From positions 496,001 to 560,000 of the forward strand of contig NZ_OZ197277.1 in NCBI RefSeq assembly GCF_964291045.1: DNA of 64,000 nt, written 5' to 3'. Every line of letters begins with the position of its first letter. Within the stretch, counting starts at the first letter, position 1. The notes under the pieces were generated by a model. That model was not told the DNA's origin and searched no databases. It saw nothing but the letters and a program-made list of their open reading frames with translations. Of the stretch, positions 1-7,689 are shown one piece after another. The translations under genes and the position numbers were made by a program. The DNA is from PALSA-1444 sp964291045 (GTDB lineage Bacteria; Chlamydiota; Chlamydiia; Chlamydiales; Rhabdochlamydiaceae).

Positions 1-2513
1 TTGCACAAAATGATCATTTGGTTACATTAACAGGAAAATTTAGAGAACGTCTAACGGATGAGGCTAAAGCTAGGGTCAAATATCTTGAGCTTCTTGCTAG
101 GTATAACACTCTCAAAGAAGAAAAAAATACCCTCCAGCACAATTTATCTCATCATCAGGCAGGCGTGCTTGAGTCTGCAGATTGGTTCTTGCATTTAAGT
201 GGAATTCCCATTCCTCCTCACGGCTATTGGGTGATAAGCCCTGTCTATGATACCCCGGGTCAAGAAAATGGGGTTGTTGTTAAAGCGTTATCCAGTAAAG
301 CCATCACATCTCTTCAGCACCTACAAAAAGAGTTTCCCTTAGCTGCAAAAGACCCTGTAGAATATGGTAAGCAACTGCATACAGTTGTTTTAGGATTTAG
401 GGGACAAGCGTTAGGGATTGGAAATGAGCCCCTAAAGCAGCAGCTACGTCAGATTGAGCAACTTCTTCAAACACCTACCGTTTCTTCTCAAGAACTCCTT
501 TCTAACTATGCAACGATTCTCTCTCAACTCCAATCGGTTGTCACAGAGCTTAATACCGAGCATGACAGTGCCCGCCTTGTGCAGCTCCGTTCTGTGAGAA
601 ATTATCTTGCGGATTTAGGACAAATTACAAAAATCAACGATGACATTGAAAAAAATCAGGTACAGTTAGATAAAGCAAGACAGGCAGTAACGAGTGTACT
701 TTGGTTCTTTAATAACCAAGAACTTTCCACAAAAGCGTTAGAAAAACAAGATCCTGAACTGTTTTCTCAGTGGTTTACCCAAGTGAAAAAAGAGTGGGAG
801 GCGTTTCCTTTGAATAAAGGAAATAGTTTTAAAGTTCCTGATCAACCCCGTAATTTAGTTTTAGATAAAACCTTTAAAAGTGAAGAGCCTTCTCCTAACT
901 ACATTGGTCTTTTCTTTACTCTCCTTCCGTTTCTTCTTTTAGGTGTTCTCTTTTACTTCATCTTCTCAAAACAAATGAAGGGTGTGGGAAATAACGCTAT
1001 GAATTTTGGAAAATCTCCTGCCAAGCTTTTAAATAAAGACCGCAATAAGGTGATGTTTAAAGACGTAGCAGGGTGCGATGATGCTAAAGAAGAGCTTCAA
1101 GAAATTGTAGAGTTTTTAAAAGACCCCGGTAAATTCACCGCTCTAGGAGCTAGAATTCCTAAAGGTGTTCTTTGCATCGGAGCTCCAGGAACAGGAAAAA
1201 CCCTCATTGCAAAAGCTGTAGCTGGTGAGGCTGATAGACCGTTTTTCTTCATCTCTGGATCTGACTTTGTCGAGATGTTTGTAGGGGTAGGAGCTAGCCG
1301 TATCCGGGATATGTTTAATGAAGCGCGTAAACACGCTCCTTGTTTAATTTTCATGGATGAAATTGATGCTGTAGGGCGTCATAGGGGAGCTGGCATTGGA
1401 GGCGGACACGATGAGAGAGAGCAAACTCTCAATCAGCTTCTAGTTGAAATGGATGGGTTTGATCCAACAGAGGGGATCATTTTAATTGCAGCTACCAATA
1501 GACCAGATGTTTTAGATAAAGCGCTTTTAAGACCTGGCCGTTTTGATAGACGTGTGGTGATTGATCTTCCCGATGTAAAGGGTCGTTTTGAGATTTTAAA
1601 AGTGCATGCCCGTAAGATTAAGCTCGATTCTGGGGTTGATCTCATGGATATCGCAAGAGCCACTCCCGGATCTTCAGGAGCCGATTTAGCCAACATTTTA
1701 AATGAAGCGGCTCTTCTTGCTGCAAGACGGAATCGAACAGCTGTCACTTCTCAAGAAGCCAGAGAAGCTGTAGATAAGGTGCGTTACGGTAAAGAAAGAC
1801 GCGGTCTTGAAGTGGATGCTGCAGAGAAGAAAACAACCGCTTATCATGAATCGGGTCATGCCGTTGTTGGACTCATTGTCAAACATGCAGATCCTGTAGA
1901 TAAAGTGACAATCATTCCAAGAGGACTCTCTTTGGGAGCGACGCACTTCATGCCAAGAAAAAATAGGCTAAGTTATTGGAAGAAAGAGCTCATTGATCAA
2001 CTTGCTGTTCTCATGGGAGGCCGTGTTGCTGAAGAGGTATTTGTAGGAGACATCTCAAGCGGAGCTCAAATGGATATTACCCAAGCGACTAAGCTAGCAA
2101 GAAGCATGGTGTGTGAATGGGGAATGAGTCCTTTAGGAGCAGTTGCTTACGATGAGCGGAATGAAAGCGGCGCTTATCTAGGAACCAATCAAGTGTCTGA
2201 CCGAAACTACTCAGAAGAGACGGCAAGACAAATTGATGCAGAGGTGAGAAAAATACTCGATCTTGCTCATGTGCAAGCTGTGGATATTATTAGGGAGCAT
2301 CATGACAAAGTCGAACTTATGACACAGATGCTCATGGAATTTGAAACGCTTGACCGTGAAGATGTTCAAGAGATCATTGAAGGTAAATGGGATGTTGAGA
2401 AAAAAAGAGAGAGGCTCAAAGTGTCCGAGGAGCTCTATAAAAAGATGTCTCTTCCAACATCTAAGGAGTCTTCTCGTCCAGCATCAGATAATCCTAAACC
2501 TCAGCAAGTGTAA
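1..2513 (+). CDS. ftsH: ATP-dependent zinc metalloprotease FtsH (5' end outside window)
   Basis: Membrane-anchored AAA+ protease that degrades misfolded membrane and short-lived cytosolic proteins. The reading frame is open back to base 1, so the N-terminus lies upstream; residues here are counted from the TTG at 18. A hydrophobic membrane segment lies near residues 295-315, Walker A GAPGTGKT at 388-395, a Walker B of the form LIFMDEIDA follows, then the second region of homology with the RPGRFDR arginine finger, and the zinc site HESGH at 610-614. The large periplasmic part before the membrane segment is typical of the long chlamydial FtsH. pnp and rpsO lie downstream on the other strand, as in other chlamydiae. 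A strong terminator follows the stop. Identity is certain; only the start is missing. Confidence 0.97.
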   Translation, partial: AQNDHLVTLTGKFRERLTDEAKARVKYLELLARYNTLKEEKNTLQHNLSHHQAGVLESADWFLHLSGIPIPPHGYWVISPVYDTPGQENGVVVKALSSKAITSLQHLQKEFPLAAKDPVEYGKQLHTVVLGFRGQALGIGNEPLKQQLRQIEQLLQTPTVSSQELLSNYATILSQLQSVVTELNTEHDSARLVQLRSVRNYLADLGQITKINDDIEKNQVQLDKARQAVTSVLWFFNNQELSTKALEKQDPELFSQWFTQVKKEWEAFPLNKGNSFKVPDQPRNLVLDKTFKSEEPSPNYIGLFFTLLPFLLLGVLFYFIFSKQMKGVGNNAMNFGKSPAKLLNKDRNKVMFKDVAGCDDAKEELQEIVEFLKDPGKFTALGARIPKGVLCIGAPGTGKTLIAKAVAGEADRPFFFISGSDFVEMFVGVGASRIRDMFNEARKHAPCLIFMDEIDAVGRHRGAGIGGGHDEREQTLNQLLVEMDGFDPTEGIILIAATNRPDVLDKALLRPGRFDRRVVIDLPDVKGRFEILKVHARKIKLDSGVDLMDIARATPGSSGADLANILNEAALLAARRNRTAVTSQEAREAVDKVRYGKERRGLEVDAAEKKTTAYHESGHAVVGLIVKHADPVDKVTIIPRGLSLGATHFMPRKNRLSYWKKELIDQLAVLMGGRVAEEVFVGDISSGAQMDITQATKLARSMVCEWGMSPLGAVAYDERNESGAYLGTNQVSDRNYSEETARQIDAEVRKILDLAHVQAVDIIREHHDKVELMTQMLMEFETLDREDVQEIIEGKWDVEKKRERLKVSEELYKKMSLPTSKESSRPASDNPKPQQV

Positions 2514-2523
2514 CACTTTATCT

Positions 2524-2564
2524 GATCAGGCTTGATCTATTTGAGTTAAGCCTGATCTTTTTTT
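2524..2564 (+). terminator. Rho-independent terminator after ftsH
   Basis: Perfect 10-bp inverted repeat (gatcaggctt / aagcctgatc) with a 14-nt loop, followed directly by a run of seven T. It starts 11 bases after the ftsH stop. Confidence 0.9.
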
Positions 2565-2612
2565 AATTGACCTCAAATTCTTTATCATAAAAAATATTTA
2601 TATATTTAAGTT

Positions 2613-2680
2613 GCATGAAGCACTCTTATGATCAATCCTTCATGCTTTTAGAATTCTCCTGAGAAAACTCAGGATGTTTT
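2613..2680 (+). other. Two further hairpins between ftsH and the AbiEi-like gene
   Basis: Two consecutive inverted repeats: gcatgaag/cttcatgc (2613-2620 and 2638-2645) followed by tttta, and tcctgag/ctcagga (2657-2663 and 2668-2674) with a 4-nt loop followed by tgtttt. They could be back-up terminators or part of the leader of the next gene. No gene was found in 2565-2759. Confidence 0.4.
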
Positions 2681-2759
2681 ATACCTTTTTAGAGCTATGG
2701 ATCTTCAAGCTAGGGACTTGATCATTCTCATTGACAACATGAGATCACATTTTATTTTC

Positions 2760-2799
2760 TGTTTTAAGCTGTTCAATATATATTGAACAGCTTAAAACA
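2760..2799. promoter_or_regulatory. Perfect 40-bp palindrome at the start of the AbiEi-like gene
   Basis: The 20 bases 2760-2779 are the exact reverse complement of 2780-2799, with no mismatch and no spacer. The palindrome ends on the base before a GTG that is in frame with the ATG at 2809. There is no T-run after it, so it is not a usual terminator. The position fits an operator for the downstream winged-helix protein, or an RNA hairpin that hides the ribosome-binding region. Confidence 0.75.
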
Positions 2800-3525
2800 G
2801 TGAACAGCATGAAAAACACATTTTTACTCAAATCCAACGAATCATTTGTAGAAAAAAACATCTATGCCAATAGATCCTCTATCGTTTTAGAATGGCTACT
2901 CAGGGTAGGAATTCACAAAGAGTATTTTTCTTTACGAGAAGTCGCTAGAGAAACAGAAGTGAGCTTCGGACTTGTTTGCCAAGTGTTTAACACGCTTGCA
3001 CTCCAAGGCTTCTTACAAATAGAGGGGCAAAGAACATCTAAGCGATTTTTGATGAAAAAGGCTGAAGAGTTACTTAGAAGCTGGCTTGAACAATATGACA
3101 TTTGCAAAAAATGTAAGATGTGGACGTATAGATCAGGATTTGGGAGCCGGGAAGAGTTATTACAGGCGCTTAAAACATCTAGTCTTCAATCCCAAACTGT
3201 TTTGGCGCTTCATTCTGCAGCAGAGGCACATGGATACAAACATACGCATTTAAATACGCTTGAGTTATATCTTAAGGACTTAAGTGTAAAAGAAGAGCTT
3301 GAAAAAGTGCTTAAATTAGTGCCTCAAGAAAGAGGCTATGAGGTTTTACTCATTCAGCCGTATTATAAGAGCCTTCTTAACATGCAATCTTCTCTAGCCC
3401 TGATCCCTTCTTCTATTTTACTCACATTCTTGGATTTATACCATTTTCCTTTAAGAGGAATTGAGCAAGCTGAATGGATGGCAGAGCGTAATCTTGAACT
3501 TAGACACATTTACCAGAAGAAATAG
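2800..3525 (+). CDS. Orphan winged-helix protein resembling AbiEi-family antitoxins
   Basis: 241 aa from GTG 2800, or 238 aa from ATG 2809; neither has a clear Shine-Dalgarno sequence because the palindrome occupies that place. Residues about 25-75 form a winged helix-turn-helix (SLREVARETEVSFGLVCQVF, then a wing containing IEGQRTSKRF). The rest has the layout of type IV AbiEi antitoxins as I know them: a Trp/Tyr linker, a segment with small residues (LALHSAAEAHG), a strand-rich LELYLKDL block, a block on the pattern VLLIQPYY, and a C-terminal LDLYHFPLRGIEQAEWM block. No AbiEii nucleotidyltransferase toxin lies next to it: ftsH is upstream and pnp faces it. It may be a solitary regulator left from a toxin-antitoxin pair. 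The family assignment is by pattern only. Confidence 0.6.
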   Translation: MNSMKNTFLLKSNESFVEKNIYANRSSIVLEWLLRVGIHKEYFSLREVARETEVSFGLVCQVFNTLALQGFLQIEGQRTSKRFLMKKAEELLRSWLEQYDICKKCKMWTYRSGFGSREELLQALKTSSLQSQTVLALHSAAEAHGYKHTHLNTLELYLKDLSVKEELEKVLKLVPQERGYEVLLIQPYYKSLLNMQSSLALIPSSILLTFLDLYHFPLRGIEQAEWMAERNLELRHIYQKK

Positions 3526-3730
3526 AAATGCATCCACATGCATTAAAAATCTATAACGATCTTTATGGCATGTAAGCTACAAGGGTGAATAGAAATCATT
3601 GATATAAGAGATGATCTAAATGACAAAGAAGTTATCAGCTTAAGTTATATGAACAGACTCTTTTAAAGTTGTTAAAAGATATGCCTCATGAGGCAAATGG
3701 TTGATAGTAAAGTCTAAGTAAGAGGCTAGA

Positions 3731-3774
3731 AAAGAAAAGCTAGCGCTCACTCTGATGAAGAGTTTGCGCTAGCT
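3731..3774 (-). terminator. Terminator of pnp
   Basis: Read on the minus strand, perfect 9-bp arms (agctagcgc / gcgctagct) enclose a second 5-bp stem (actct/agagt). The hairpin is followed by a T-rich stretch (cttttcttt). It begins 20 bases after the pnp stop. The remaining gap 3526-3730 shows no gene. Confidence 0.8.
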
Positions 3775-3794
3775 TCTATAGAATTAAAACAAGT

Positions 3795-5906
3795 TTATAC
3801 GCCAGTTGCCTGAGGTGCTTGAGAAGGAGCAATCAGTACTTTACGGCTGAGTTTAATTTGCCCTCTGTCATTGACATCAAGCACTTTCACTTCAACAGTA
3901 TCGCCAACTTTACACACTTCACTTAAGTGGTTAATACGTCTATGATCGTATTCAGAGATGTGAAGAAGTCCTTCTTTTTCAAAGATCTTCACAAACGCTC
4001 CAAACGCTACGATTGAAACGATTTGACCTTGATACACCTTCCCAATCTCTACTTCAGAAATAAGGTTAATGATCATCGATTTAGCTTTTGCAATCGCTTG
4101 CGGGCTTACAGCTGAAATGCTGACAACCCCTTCATCATCGATATTAATGCTAGCCCCTGACTCTTCAATGATCGCTTTGATCTGTTTTCCACCAGGGCCA
4201 ATGATGATCCCAATTTTGCTGGGTTTCACTTGCATTGACTCAATACGAGGAGCGTATTGTGAGAGCTCTTGGTTAGGCTTTGCACAGACAGATAACATTT
4301 CTCCTAGAATATGTGTTCTTCCTACTTTTGCTTGCATAAGAGCTGTTTTCATAATTTCTAAGGTGATGCCCTCTACTTTGATATCTAGCTGAAACGCTGT
4401 GATCCCTTCATGATCACCAGCAACTTTAAAGTCCATATCCCCAAGAGCATCTTCATCTCCTAAGATATCAGAGAGAATAGCAAACTGATCTTTTTCTAAA
4501 ATTAGGCCCATGGCAATTCCAGCGACTGGTTTTTTAATCGGTACGCCTGCATCCATTAAAGAGAGGCATCCACCGCAAACAGAGGCCATGGAAGATGATC
4601 CATTGGATTCTAAGATGTTAGACTCAAGCCTAATCACATACGGAAATTGCTCTTGAGAAGGAAGAACTGCTGAAAGGGATCTTTCTGCAAGTTTGCCGTG
4701 GCCAACTTCTCTTCGTCCTGGAGCGCCCATTCTTCCCACTTCTCCAACAGAGCAAGGAGGGAAGGAGTATTGAAGGTAAAACTTATGGCTTTTTTCGCCT
4801 TCTAGAGTTTCATAACGCTGCGCTGATTGCTCATTTCCTAAGGTACAAACAGCAAGCGCTTGCGTCTCTCCTCTTGTGAAAAGAGCGCTTCCATGTGTTC
4901 TTGGAAGAAGACCTGTTTCCACAGAAATCTGCCGGATCTGATCACACGCTCTTCCATCCACACGGATCTTACTCTCTAAGATCATTTTACGCATGATTTG
5001 AGAAGAGAGCTTTTTAAAGGCCATTTTCACAAGCACTTTAGATTCAGGCGCTGCTTCATCTTTGCATAATGTGTCAAATACACGGGATTGAATGGTGTCA
5101 AGCGCTGCAGATCTTAACTGCTTTTCTTTAATACGAAGAGCTGACTCAAGATCACTTTGGCAAAGAGCGATCATTTTTATCATCAGCTCTTGAGAGGGAG
5201 CTCTTAGTTCTGGTTGAATTTTGGCTTTACCAATAGCTACTTGCCAATCTGTTAATCCTTTACAGATTTTCTGAATTGCTGCATGCCCAAGAGATACCGC
5301 TTCAAGAATTTGCTCTTCTGTTAGAAAATCGCAATACCCTTCAATCATTAAGATCGCATCTTCTGTTCCAGCAAGAATGAGATCTAGCTGAGATTTTTGC
5401 ATCTCTTCAAACGTTGGATTGATGATGAATTGATCTTGGAGCATTCCCACACGGACAGCAGCCACAGGTTTTGGAAGAGGGATATCTGAAATCACAAGAG
5501 AGGCTGATGCTGCGCAAATAGCTAGGGGATCAGGCACATGGACACCGTCATAAGAAAGAACGTAGACAAGGAGTTGGAGTTCATTGACATACCCTTCGTC
5601 AAACATTGGTCTAATGGGACGGTCAATCAATCTAGAAATTAAAACCTCACGCTCTGTGGGTTTTCCTTCTCTTTTAATAAATCCGCCAAGGGTTTTTCCT
5701 GCAGAAGAGAATTTTTCGATGTAATCCACTCTTAAAGGAAAAAAGTCGGTTTCAGCTGAAGGAACATTGCCTCTACACGCTGTTGCTAAAAGAATGGTGT
5801 CGCCACATCTGATAGTTACAGAACCGTGAGAGAGCTTTGCGAGTTTACCTGTTTCAAAGATGATATCTTTGCCGGCAATAGAAATAGTGAATGAATGGGT
5901 GTTCAT
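3795..5906 (-). CDS. pnp: Polyribonucleotide nucleotidyltransferase (PNPase)
   Basis: Phosphorolytic 3'-5' exoribonuclease and RNA tailing enzyme of mRNA turnover. 703 aa, the usual length. Two RNase PH domains (about 10-225 and 310-540) flank the helical domain; the second contains the GRREVGHGKLAERSL and DILGDEDALGDMDFKVAG blocks typical of the active site. A KH domain with the loop IGPGGK lies near 555-615 and a C-terminal S1 domain near 620-690. ATG at 5906 is preceded by an AGAGG ribosome site. rpsO lies upstream on the same strand with a terminator-like hairpin between, an arrangement in which both read-through and a separate pnp promoter are possible. Confidence 0.97.
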   Translation of the reverse strand: MNTHSFTISIAGKDIIFETGKLAKLSHGSVTIRCGDTILLATACRGNVPSAETDFFPLRVDYIEKFSSAGKTLGGFIKREGKPTEREVLISRLIDRPIRPMFDEGYVNELQLLVYVLSYDGVHVPDPLAICAASASLVISDIPLPKPVAAVRVGMLQDQFIINPTFEEMQKSQLDLILAGTEDAILMIEGYCDFLTEEQILEAVSLGHAAIQKICKGLTDWQVAIGKAKIQPELRAPSQELMIKMIALCQSDLESALRIKEKQLRSAALDTIQSRVFDTLCKDEAAPESKVLVKMAFKKLSSQIMRKMILESKIRVDGRACDQIRQISVETGLLPRTHGSALFTRGETQALAVCTLGNEQSAQRYETLEGEKSHKFYLQYSFPPCSVGEVGRMGAPGRREVGHGKLAERSLSAVLPSQEQFPYVIRLESNILESNGSSSMASVCGGCLSLMDAGVPIKKPVAGIAMGLILEKDQFAILSDILGDEDALGDMDFKVAGDHEGITAFQLDIKVEGITLEIMKTALMQAKVGRTHILGEMLSVCAKPNQELSQYAPRIESMQVKPSKIGIIIGPGGKQIKAIIEESGASINIDDEGVVSISAVSPQAIAKAKSMIINLISEVEIGKVYQGQIVSIVAFGAFVKIFEKEGLLHISEYDHRRINHLSEVCKVGDTVEVKVLDVNDRGQIKLSRKVLIAPSQAPQATGV

Positions 5907-6075
5907 GAATCCTCTAAAGATAAATGCATTAATAAAGAGAAAGAAGAGTCTTGAGAGAGGAGTTCTTTTTGACGGAAGGCTCTTTTACAAACAAAGAATC
6001 TTTCGACAAAAAGAATTTCCTGAAAAGAAATCCACTTTCCCAAAAGAACTATAACAGGAGTGTAAAATTAACGAA

Positions 6076-6106
6076 AATAAAAAGTTTCCCCTGCTTTCAC
6101 AGGGGA
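6076..6106 (-). terminator. Terminator between rpsO and pnp
   Basis: On the minus strand cccctg-tgaaag-cagggg forms a short GC-rich hairpin followed by aaactttttatttt. It sits 6 bases after the rpsO stop and probably limits read-through into pnp. The rest of the 205-base gap (5907-6111) shows no gene. Confidence 0.7.
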
Positions 6107-6111
6107 GGGGA

Positions 6112-6381
6112 TTATTTTCTCAGATTTAAGCGAGTAATCAAATTTTGATATCGCTTTGTATCAGTCGAATTGAGATAATCTAGAAGTTTTCGACGTTGCC
6201 CGACGAGCTTTAAAAGCGCTAACCGAGAACCGTGATCCTTAGGAGCTGTTTTAAGATGATCTGTGAGTTCCGTAATTCTTTCTGTCAGAATCGCGATTTG
6301 AACGTCGGCGGATCCAGTATCTTTTTCATGAAGCTGAAATTTCTTAGTGATTTCTTCTTTGGTGCCTTTATCTAATGACAT
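6112..6381 (-). CDS. rpsO: 30S ribosomal protein S15
   Basis: 89-aa primary 16S rRNA-binding protein of the small subunit. The start was placed at ATG 6381 (MSLDKGTKEE) because a GAGGAG ribosome site lies at proper distance before it and the length equals the family norm; an upstream TTG at 6402 would add seven residues that do not look like S15. The conserved GSADVQIAILTERI, HLK...KDHGSRLALLKLV and RRKLLDYL blocks are all present. Confidence 0.96.
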   Translation of the reverse strand: MSLDKGTKEEITKKFQLHEKDTGSADVQIAILTERITELTDHLKTAPKDHGSRLALLKLVGQRRKLLDYLNSTDTKRYQNLITRLNLRK

Positions 6382-6484
6382 CAGAAAACTCTCCTCGCGC
6401 AATTATAATATCTGCATACGATTATACGTTAAATGGCTTATTGAATCAATCCCAACTTTCTTTTATCCTCATTTGATAGGAGAT

Positions 6485-6985
6485 ATGGGCGTGAAAGAGA
6501 GTGATGAAGCGTATATGAGGCTTGCAATTCAGGAAGCAAAAAACGGTTTTGATAGGGGAGAAGTGCCTGTTGGAGCTGTACTTGTGTTTCAAAATCAAGT
6601 GGTTGCAGCTTTTTCAAATCAGGTGGAAAGTTTAATGGATGCCACAGCTCATGCAGAAATGCTGTGTTTAAAAAAGGGATTTTCTGTATTAAAAAATTGG
6701 CGTTTGATGGATTGTGTACTTTATACAACGCTTGAGCCTTGTCCGATGTGCGCAGGAGCTTTAATTTCATCCAGAATTAAAAGAGTGGTGTGGGGAGCGC
6801 CTGATCTTCGGCAAGGAGCGGGAGGAAGCTTAATTTCTCTTTTAGGACAAAAGCACCCCATTCACACAGTTGAGGTGAGCTCAAATGTTTTAGGAGAAGA
6901 GTCTTCCCATTTAATGAAGCTATTTTTTCAAAGGAGAAGAGCATGGAAAAAATCTTTAAAGATCTCATTGAACTCCAACACATAA
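6485..6985 (+). CDS. tadA: tRNA-specific adenosine deaminase TadA
   Basis: Converts A34 of the tRNA-Arg(ACG) wobble position to inosine. 166 aa from ATG 6485. The zinc/catalytic motifs are HAE at 56-58 and PCPMC with Cys86 and Cys89, as in CDA-fold deaminases. The start is not certain: AGGAG at 6478-6482 is only 2 bases from this ATG but 8 bases from a GTG at 6491, which would shorten the protein by two residues. It is divergent from rpsO and its 3' end overlaps the next small gene by 43 bases. Same order (rpsO, tadA, small ORF) as around CT843-CT845 of Chlamydia trachomatis, from memory. Confidence 0.93.
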   Translation: MGVKESDEAYMRLAIQEAKNGFDRGEVPVGAVLVFQNQVVAAFSNQVESLMDATAHAEMLCLKKGFSVLKNWRLMDCVLYTTLEPCPMCAGALISSRIKRVVWGAPDLRQGAGGSLISLLGQKHPIHTVEVSSNVLGEESSHLMKLFFQRRRAWKKSLKISLNSNT

Positions 6986-7173
6986 AAGTGCGGGAATGCG
7001 CTCTTGCATTAATTCCTCACTTAACAGACGACGATCTTCTTCAGCCTAACGATTTCCCTGAGCTAGAAAACAACCCATACTTTCGGCATAATGAAGGGAT
7101 TTTAGAAGGACTTCTGACAGCTAAGATGGCTTATCAGGTGTATCAAAAAGAACAAGAGGGAAATGTTTTTTGA
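6943..7173 (+). CDS. Conserved small hypothetical protein after tadA
   Basis: 76 aa, acidic, probably helical and cytosolic; no motif recognised. ATG 6943 has a good AAAGGAG ribosome site inside tadA, and the 43-base overlap with tadA suggests translational coupling. Its position after rpsO and tadA matches a small hypothetical gene (CT845) of Chlamydia, which suggests a lineage-specific gene tied to this locus. Function unknown. Confidence 0.75.
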   Translation: MEKIFKDLIELQHIKVRECALALIPHLTDDDLLQPNDFPELENNPYFRHNEGILEGLLTAKMAYQVYQKEQEGNVF

Positions 7174-7247
7174 GACTCATGAGTTCTAAAACCCTTAACT
7201 ATAAGGGTCTGTGAAATGAAATTGAGAAATAGAGGATAAGAAAACCC

Positions 7248-7646
7248 ATGATCAGTAAAGAAAAATGGGATGAGCTGAATCAAAGAATGGAAAAGCTTCA
7301 GATTAAAGAAGAAGATCTCACCGAGAAGTTTATTTTAGGGCAGGGACGCGGAGGGCAAAACCTTCAGAAAACCTCTTCTTGTGTCTATCTGAAACATAAA
7401 CCCACCGGCATTGAAGTGAAATGTCAAAAAGAAAGATCGCGGGATATGAACAGGTTTTTTGCCCGTAGAGCTCTCTTGGAAAAAATTGAGACGGCTGTAT
7501 TCAAAATTAAAACGGATCTACAGCAACTTGTAGAAAAGAAAAAGCGGCAAAAAAGAAGACGGTCCCGTAAGTCAAGGGCAAAAATGCTAGAAGGGAAAAA
7601 AATGCGGGGAGAAGTGAAGTCTTTAAGAGCTTCTCCCTCACTTTAA
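7248..7646 (+). CDS. Class I release-factor-like peptidyl-tRNA hydrolase (GGQ protein, rescue type)
   Basis: 132 aa from ATG 7248 with a GAGGA ribosome site. The catalytic GGQ tripeptide of release factors lies at residues 35-37 in the context GQGRGGQNLQKTSSCV, followed by the usual strand with GIEVKCQKERSRDMNR. The codon-recognition domains of RF1/RF2 are missing, and the C-terminus (about 85-132) is very Lys/Arg-rich. This layout matches the ArfB/C12orf65-type rescue factors, which hydrolyse peptidyl-tRNA on stalled ribosomes with the basic tail in the mRNA channel. Stop-codon independence is inferred from the architecture. Confidence 0.85.
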   Translation: MISKEKWDELNQRMEKLQIKEEDLTEKFILGQGRGGQNLQKTSSCVYLKHKPTGIEVKCQKERSRDMNRFFARRALLEKIETAVFKIKTDLQQLVEKKKRQKRRRSRKSRAKMLEGKKMRGEVKSLRASPSL

Positions 7647-7689
7647 AGCGGGGTAGAAAGAGAGTAGAAGTTAAAGCTCTTAAAATAGG

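Noticed and set aside
5860..6148. Plus-strand ORFs of 64-65 aa between pnp and rpsO
   Set aside because: They overlap the 5' end of pnp or rpsO in antisense and the rpsO terminator; composition is Lys/Phe/Asn-rich as in intergenic DNA.
7190..7207. Hairpin acccttaactataagggt between the small ORF and the GGQ gene as a terminator
   Set aside because: No T-run follows on the plus strand and the stem is short; it probably does not stop transcription.
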